Below the pieces are notes generated by a model, which saw only the letters and a program-made list of their open reading frames with translations, ran no database searches and was not told the origin of the DNA. A stretch of DNA of 64,000 nucleotides, taken from Gimesia chilikensis (GTDB lineage: Bacteria; Planctomycetota; Planctomycetia; Planctomycetales; Planctomycetaceae). Position numbers and translations under genes: made by a program. Shown here piece after piece: positions 59,167 through 64,000 of this stretch (its first letter is position 1; each line of letters begins with the position of its first letter). The stretch lies in NCBI RefSeq assembly GCF_008329715.1, contig NZ_VTSR01000009.1:62001-126000 (forward strand), given 5' to 3'.

Positions 59167-60588
59167 ATGGCTCGCTTACTGCCTGCACTGATCCTCTGCC
59201 TGGGGCTTCCCCTCGCCGCGGCAGCCCAACCAACCGCCACCACCAACGACCCATTCGCTCAACTGAAAATGCAGGCCGACCAGGCCCAGCAGCAGGGAGA
59301 CTACAACAAGTCCGTCCAGCTCGCCTCACAGGTGCTGCAGCAGAAGCCCGACGACCATGTTGCCTACTATCTGCGTGCCAGTGCCCGAGTGGAATCAGGT
59401 CGGGAACAGGGAAATACCCAGACGATCCGCGAAGGCGTCAGTGATGCCCGAGAAGCCATTCGCTACAGCCAGAACCAGAATATCAATTACTACCTGCCCT
59501 ACCTGTACGGCATGATGAACCTGGCAGTTATGGAGAATAAGAAAAGCCATGCCGAGACAGCACTGAATGTAGCCAACCAGGTCCTGGCTCGCCCCAACCT
59601 GAGCACCGAGGAACGCGCCAACTTCCACTATCAGCGGGGCATGATTTATCTCCCCCTGAACAAGCCCCGCGAAGCGGCACAGGACTTCTCAGAAACCATC
59701 AAACTCTCGCCAAACCATTTCGCCGCTCTACTTGCGCTGCCAGACGCTTACGCCCTGGCAGGCGAAAACGACCAGGCACTGGCCAGCTTCAATCAGGTCA
59801 TCGAAAAACAACCCAATTCCCCCGTGGTCTACAACAACCGGGCAATGTTCTACCAGCAGCAGGGAAAGCTCCAGGAGGCAATCAATGACTTCTCCCGGGC
59901 AATTCAGCTCGACCCCAACTATCACCACGCCATTACCAACCGCGGCTTCGCCTACCTGGAAGGGGGCAAACCCGACACTGCAGAAGCAGACCTGAGCAAG
60001 TCCCTCTCGATCGCCCCTGAACAGCCTTTTGTACTGGGAATGCGTGGGGAAGCCCGCCTGCTGCAAGGGAAAATCGCCGAAGCCATCCAGGACCAGACCC
60101 GCGCCGTGCAACTCGACCCACAGAACCCTGCCCTGCACTCCGACCTGGGCTTCTCTTACTTCTTCAACCAGAATTACAATGAAGCCCTGACCCAGTTCAA
60201 CCAGGCCACCCAACTGGCCCAGGACCAGATGAAGGTCCTCAACCCCTGGGTCTACCTGGCCATGGTTCGCAACAACCAGAAAGCAGAAGCGGACGCAAAA
60301 TTCCAGACCGTCCTCGCCGAGAAACCTGAAGCGCGCGACTCGGTCGACATGCTCACCGCATTCCTGATGGGCGGCGTGACCGAAGCAGACCTGCTCAAAT
60401 CTATTGACCAGAAGGACCCGCAACGCGCCAAAGCACAAACCTGTGAAGCACACTACTTCATCGGACAGAAAGCCCTGCTGGCCGGCGACACAGCAACCGC
60501 CACCCAGAACTTCCAGCAGTCACTGAATACCGGCATGCGTAACCTGTCCGCCTACCGCGGTGCTCAGTACGCACTCAAGAAATTCTGA
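59167..60588 (+). CDS. Secreted TPR-repeat protein
   Basis: 473 residues with a signal peptide ending near AAAAQPT. Most of the protein is TPR repeats: AQQQGDYNKSVQLASQVLQ, FHYQRGMIYLPLNKPREAAQDF, NRAMFYQQQGKLQEAINDFSRAIQLDPNYHHAITNRGFAYLEG, LHSDLGFSYFFNQNYNEALTQF. It ends with a degenerate repeat (GDTATATQNFQQSLNTGMRNL). Expected to be periplasmic, a protein interaction scaffold of unknown partner. Start supported by AAGGA. Promoter-like TAGTAT lies upstream; a strong terminator follows. It converges with the ketosynthase-like gene. Confidence 0.88.
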   Translation: MARLLPALILCLGLPLAAAAQPTATTNDPFAQLKMQADQAQQQGDYNKSVQLASQVLQQKPDDHVAYYLRASARVESGREQGNTQTIREGVSDAREAIRYSQNQNINYYLPYLYGMMNLAVMENKKSHAETALNVANQVLARPNLSTEERANFHYQRGMIYLPLNKPREAAQDFSETIKLSPNHFAALLALPDAYALAGENDQALASFNQVIEKQPNSPVVYNNRAMFYQQQGKLQEAINDFSRAIQLDPNYHHAITNRGFAYLEGGKPDTAEADLSKSLSIAPEQPFVLGMRGEARLLQGKIAEAIQDQTRAVQLDPQNPALHSDLGFSYFFNQNYNEALTQFNQATQLAQDQMKVLNPWVYLAMVRNNQKAEADAKFQTVLAEKPEARDSVDMLTAFLMGGVTEADLLKSIDQKDPQRAKAQTCEAHYFIGQKALLAGDTATATQNFQQSLNTGMRNLSAYRGAQYALKKF

Positions 60589-60607
60589 TTCTCCTGAGTC
60601 GACAATT

Positions 60608-60646
60608 AAAAAAAGCCCCGCCAGGATCATCCTGGTGGGGCTTTTT
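60608..60646. terminator. Bidirectional terminator
   Basis: AGCCCCGCCAGG (60614-60625) pairs with CCTGGTGGGGCT (60631-60642), one wobble, with T runs on both strands (60642-60646 and the A run 60608-60614). It serves the TPR gene and, on the other strand, the ketosynthase-like gene. Confidence 0.88.
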
Positions 60647-60663
60647 CAATGATTGATTCAAGT

Positions 60664-61965
60664 TCAGACACCACAGACAACCGAGGCACTGGCCTGGCCA
60701 AAAGTCGTAGTGCTGATCTTCAGGAACAGTTTGTTATCGGTCGGCTGTGGTTCATTTCGAACGACATTCAACGGACAATCTGCATCCTGGGTTTCATAGT
60801 TCAATGTCGCCGGAATTACCCCTTGCTTCAGCCCCACCAGTGAACCACTGGCTTCCACGATTCCACAGGCAGAACCGGAATTTCCGAAGTAACTCTTTAA
60901 GGCAGTCACCGGAATTTCTGCCGCCTTGTCACCAAAGATGTCACAGATCGCCTGGTACTCTTCGACATCCAGCTTGGAATCACCCAGGCCGTGGGCATTG
61001 ATATGACCAATATCCCCCGCTTCGACACCAGCTCGCTTAAATGCGAGTTTAATGGCATTGGCAATCGAAGTCCGGGTATCGGGAATACCATCCCGACCAA
61101 CAACACAGGAAGCACCAGTCCCGAGCAGTTCGCCCCAGACCTTGGCCCCACGCTTCTCAGCATGAGACTTCTCTTCCAGCAACAGGGAGCAGGCTGCTTC
61201 ACCCACGACCTGACCATTGCGTGCCTTATCAAAAGGACGAGAACGCTTAGAGAAATCTGCCGGAGAGTCAGCCAGTTCATCCCACAGCTTCGCGTGGATC
61301 GATTTGACTTCATGTATCCGGGTTCCAGTCACTCCAGCGACCATGACATCTGCCCAGTCACGCTCGATGATCCGCTGAGCTTCACCCAGCACCAGATTCC
61401 CAGACGCTTCAGCCTGTGTGATCGAGTTACTGGGCCCACGGGCATCCATCACGATTCCAATGTGACAGGCCGGCATGTTCGGCAGATATTTCAACAGCCA
61501 GAGCGGCTCCATCTTGGGAAGCCCGTCTGACCCCCATCTCTCGTACTGGAACTCAGTGCCTTCGGTGCTGGCCATGCAGGCCGAGTAAAGCACTTCAGGA
61601 GGGCTGAGCATCAGGTTCGCACCAAACTCAATCCCGAAACGTTCACTGTCGACGGCTTCCAGGTCAATCCCTGAATCATCCATCGCCAGATTGGCAGAAG
61701 CAACTCCCAGCTGGATTTCGCGGCACATTACTTTGAGGCTTCTGCGCTGCTGCTTAAGATACTCTTTTTTGATTGTACTGTCATTGAAATCGGCGACTTC
61801 AGCCACGCAGCAGTCTGGAGCTGCCAGAAACTCATACAGCTCTGATTTTTTAATGCCCGAAGTCCCCGACATCAGGCTGGCCTGAAACGCTTCTGTTCCA
61901 ATTCCGATCGGGCTGAGAATCCCCATCCCGGTAATCAGAATACGACGTCGTGATTCTGTATTCAT
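60664..61965 (-). CDS. Ketosynthase-like protein lacking the catalytic cysteine
   Basis: 433 residues, thiolase-fold relative of FabF. It keeps the overall landmarks (ILITGMGILSPIGIGTEAF, INAHGLGDSK with the first active-site His, ALKSYFGNSGSACG). The nucleophile elbow, aligned without gaps to fabF in this window (GPNSAVATACAS versus GPSNSITQAEAS), has Glu186 in place of Cys, and the second His (GHLLGA in FabF) is Asn. It therefore cannot condense by itself; a partner like the chain-length factor of KSalpha/KSbeta pairs or a decarboxylase is possible. It lies 414 bases beyond fabF. Start supported by AAAGAGA. Confidence 0.85.
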   Translation of the reverse strand: MNTESRRRILITGMGILSPIGIGTEAFQASLMSGTSGIKKSELYEFLAAPDCCVAEVADFNDSTIKKEYLKQQRRSLKVMCREIQLGVASANLAMDDSGIDLEAVDSERFGIEFGANLMLSPPEVLYSACMASTEGTEFQYERWGSDGLPKMEPLWLLKYLPNMPACHIGIVMDARGPSNSITQAEASGNLVLGEAQRIIERDWADVMVAGVTGTRIHEVKSIHAKLWDELADSPADFSKRSRPFDKARNGQVVGEAACSLLLEEKSHAEKRGAKVWGELLGTGASCVVGRDGIPDTRTSIANAIKLAFKRAGVEAGDIGHINAHGLGDSKLDVEEYQAICDIFGDKAAEIPVTALKSYFGNSGSACGIVEASGSLVGLKQGVIPATLNYETQDADCPLNVVRNEPQPTDNKLFLKISTTTFGQASASVVCGV

Positions 61966-62379
61966 TTGAATCTCTTTTGAAAGTCCCGCTAATCGAATAT
62001 GCCGGCTGCTTGTGAATAATGTAACTTCATCGTAGAGGATAATCCGGTCCAGACAAGACTTTTGCCTGCCTCAGCACTAAAAACCCTCATCCCAGGATAG
62101 ATACTGCTGATTTTCAGGACGCCGAGACCAACTGATGAGCGACTGCTTTGGATTTGAACCCAGCTCAACCACAAAGGCAGACATTCATACACTATTCTGA
62201 CCCAGTAATGTACCGGCAACAGGAGATAGTCAAGACAATCAAGGCGCGATTTTCAAGCCTGACGCGACTGCCAGATCAATAATTATCCGGGAAATCTCCT
62301 CGGGAGCAGCAGGATGCCCATCGAGCACCAGGGAGATATACACACGAGCACACACCCGGCAGCAGAACAAGCCCCGTAA
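61966..62379. other. Intergenic region between fabF and the ketosynthase-like gene
   Basis: 414 bases without a supported gene. A T-loop-like string on the minus strand near 62150 does not fold as a tRNA. The separate length suggests the ketosynthase-like gene has its own promoter, not identified. Confidence 0.5.
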
Positions 62380-62395
62380 TTATGGGGCTTTCTGC
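62362..62395 (-). terminator. Hairpin overlapping the fabF stop codon
   Basis: GCAGAA/TTCTGC (62362-62367, 62390-62395) and AGCCCC/GGGGCT (62370-62375, 62384-62389) form a hairpin whose loop includes the fabF stop at 62380-62382. There is no long T tract, so it may terminate weakly or protect the message end. Confidence 0.5.
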
Positions 62396-63624
62396 ATAAT
62401 CAGACAGGCGTTGTGCCCACCAAAGCCGAAGCTGTTCTTCATGACCCGCTCGAGTTTCATTTCGCGCGGCTCATTGGGAACATAATCGAGATTGCACTGC
62501 TCGTCTGGATTGTCCAAGTTGATCGTAGGTGGTGCGACCTGCTCCATCAGCGCCTTGACACCCACCACGAACTCGACACCACCAGAAGCCCCCAGCAGGT
62601 GCCCCAGATGCCCCTTGGTACTGGAAACGGGCATCGATTTGACGTGTGAACCAAACACGGTGTTGATGGCCACGGTTTCTGCAACATCACCCAGCGGGGT
62701 ACTTGTACCATGCGTATTGATGTAATCAATGTCTTCCGGGTTGAGCCCTGCGTCCTTGATTGCATGCAGCATGGCACGGGCTGCACCACGACCTTCCGGA
62801 TCGGGAGCCGTCATGTGCGTGCCATCAGCAGACATACCATAACCGACCACCTCAGCCAGAATCGGGACACCCCGTTTCTTAGCGTGTTCATACTCTTCCA
62901 GAACGACGATGCCGGCACCTTCCGCCATCACGAACCCGTCGCGATCACGATCGAAAGGACGACTGGCTGCCTGGGGATCATCATTCCGCGTGGACAGAGC
63001 GTTCATCCGGGCAAAGCCGGAAAGCCCCATCGGGGTAACTGCCGCCTCGCTGCCGCCAGTCACCATGATATCAGCCACATCATTTTGAATCAGCTTATAA
63101 GCATCGCCGATCGCATTCGTCGCCGAAGCACAAGCAGTCGCCACAGCACTGTTGGGACCTTTCAGTTCATATGCAACTGAAATATTCCCGCTGGCAGCGT
63201 TGACCATCAGCTTGGGGATCATGAAAGGCGACACTCGCGCCGGGCCCTGGTTATAGAGCTTATCGTGCTGGTTTTCAATTTCATTCAAACCGCCGATACC
63301 ACTGCCAATCAGGACGCCTCTGCGATAAGGATCTCCCTCAAATCCTTCCAGCTGTGCCTGGCGGTAGGCAATATGTGCCCCAACCAGACCAAACTGGACG
63401 AAGCGATCGACTCGCTTCAGATCTTTTGAAGAAAGATTCGTATAATCGGCTGCGTTGAAATCCTTGATTTCGCCGCCAAAACGGACTTTGTAGTCGGAGC
63501 AGTCAAAACGTTCGAGGGGACCGATACCGCTTTTACCAGCGCACAACTTGTCCCAAAACTCTGAGACATCTAAACCCAGAGCCGTTACGACAGAAACTCC
63601 GGTAACGACGACTCTCCTGCGCAT
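62380..63624 (-). CDS. fabF: Beta-ketoacyl-ACP synthase II
   Basis: Elongating condensing enzyme of fatty acid synthesis, 414 residues. The triad is intact: Cys165 in VATACASATNAIG, His in YINTHGTSTPLGD, and His in KGHLGHLLGASG. It starts RRRVVVTGVSVVTALGLDVSEF like typical FabF. AGGAAG lies before the ATG. Gene order acpP-fabF, 83 bases apart, is the classic pairing and suggests one transcript. The following gene encodes a cysteine-less relative, see there. Confidence 0.96.
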   Translation of the reverse strand: MRRRVVVTGVSVVTALGLDVSEFWDKLCAGKSGIGPLERFDCSDYKVRFGGEIKDFNAADYTNLSSKDLKRVDRFVQFGLVGAHIAYRQAQLEGFEGDPYRRGVLIGSGIGGLNEIENQHDKLYNQGPARVSPFMIPKLMVNAASGNISVAYELKGPNSAVATACASATNAIGDAYKLIQNDVADIMVTGGSEAAVTPMGLSGFARMNALSTRNDDPQAASRPFDRDRDGFVMAEGAGIVVLEEYEHAKKRGVPILAEVVGYGMSADGTHMTAPDPEGRGAARAMLHAIKDAGLNPEDIDYINTHGTSTPLGDVAETVAINTVFGSHVKSMPVSSTKGHLGHLLGASGGVEFVVGVKALMEQVAPPTINLDNPDEQCNLDYVPNEPREMKLERVMKNSFGFGGHNACLIMQKAP

Positions 63625-63707
63625 CCGAGAACACTTCCTACAATGAAAAGACAGGACCCTGTAGATTCAAAACGCTTGTGGTTTTTGTCTGATTAACGCG
63701 TGTTTAA

Positions 63708-63941
63708 TCAGCTGGCTTTTTCAGTGATATAGCCAACCACATCACCAACGGTTTTGATTTTGTCATAATCATCGTCAGGAATGGTGACATCGAATTCATC
63801 TTCGAATTCCATTACCAGTTCGACAATGTCGAGCGAATCAGCCTTCAGGTCGTCGATAAATTTGCTGTCCAGAGTGATGTCTTCTTTAGGATGGCCTAAC
63901 TGCTCGCTTACGATACCAACCACTTTTTCTTCAATTGACAC
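63708..63941 (-). CDS. acpP: Acyl carrier protein
   Basis: 77-residue acidic four-helix carrier protein. The phosphopantetheine site is the Ser in [13 protein letters not shown], the standard DSL motif. The start is GTG at 63941 with GGAGAAGAAG upstream. It supplies acyl chains to the fabF product encoded next. The promoter probably lies in the last 59 bases of the window or beyond. Confidence 0.97.
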   Translation of the reverse strand: MSIEEKVVGIVSEQLGHPKEDITLDSKFIDDLKADSLDIVELVMEFEDEFDVTIPDDDYDKIKTVGDVVGYITEKAS

Positions 63942-64000
63942 GCTTCTTCTCCTTCACCGTCTTAGTGATAGTTTTTACTTTTTCTATGGCTGGAAACATC

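Noticed and set aside
62120..62185. T-loop-like GGGTTCAAATCC on the minus strand, suggesting a tRNA
   Set aside because: The flanking T-stem does not pair (CTGGG against CCAAA) and no acceptor or anticodon stem fits.
1..64000. CRISPR arrays, insertion sequences, prophage or rRNA
   Set aside because: No regular direct repeats with spacers, transposase motifs, phage genes or rRNA sequence were seen in the whole window.

Overview
The window looks like ordinary chromosome of a planctomycete, most likely Gimesia or a close relative of the Planctomycetaceae. This is inferred from gene content and not from a database search. The pointers are two secreted formylglycine-type sulfatases, a DUF1080 glycosidase-like protein, a DUF1573 protein, a DUF6655-like lipoprotein, tandem zinc-ribbon membrane proteins, a helix-turn-helix/receiver regulator with the domains in reversed order, and loosely packed operons with long leaders. 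I see no phage, insertion sequence, CRISPR array, rRNA or tRNA.

Layout. 1-3.8 kb: the end of an ABC-2 exporter (ATPase and permease), an MFS transporter and a small unknown protein. 4.1-5.4 kb: a fatty acid desaturase behind a promoter with a built-in operator-like palindrome. 5.5-10.5 kb: gcvT, then a complete succinate dehydrogenase operon (sdhCAB). 10.6-16 kb: two exoribonucleases in tandem (a YhaM-like HD protein and RNase R), then divergent proS. 16.1-23.6 kb: a planctomycete accessory block with a DUF1080 protein, two sulfatases, a lipoprotein and two paralogous helical-repeat proteins. 23.6-32.2 kb: a methyltransferase-like protein, a WecA/MraY-type glycosyl-phosphate transferase overlapping an O-antigen-ligase/TPR protein, DUF1573, a metallophosphatase-multiheme cytochrome fusion and a CYTH enzyme. 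32.4-38 kb: recA, a PDZ serine protease and alaS.

38-43.4 kb (minus strand): a DapA-family aldolase, an NhaC-type antiporter with an extra extracytoplasmic domain, and a response regulator/histidine kinase pair. 43.9-58.4 kb (minus strand): a long co-directional run, in order of transcription nusA, infB, rbfA, an endonuclease-III-like protein with a histone-like tail, a TPR protein, a YebC protein, two zinc-ribbon membrane proteins, ruvB and mnmG. 59-64 kb: a secreted TPR protein, then acpP, fabF and a ketosynthase homologue that has lost its catalytic cysteine.

Most genes are housekeeping (translation, DNA repair, respiration, fatty acid synthesis). The most interesting items are the catalytically altered endonuclease III fold with a lysine-rich tail, the cysteine-less ketosynthase beside fabF, the desaturase operator, the reversed HTH-receiver regulator with its own palindromic promoter, the duplicated repeat proteins between the sulfatases, and a terminator-like leader before nusA. 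No single feature proves a wholly new system.
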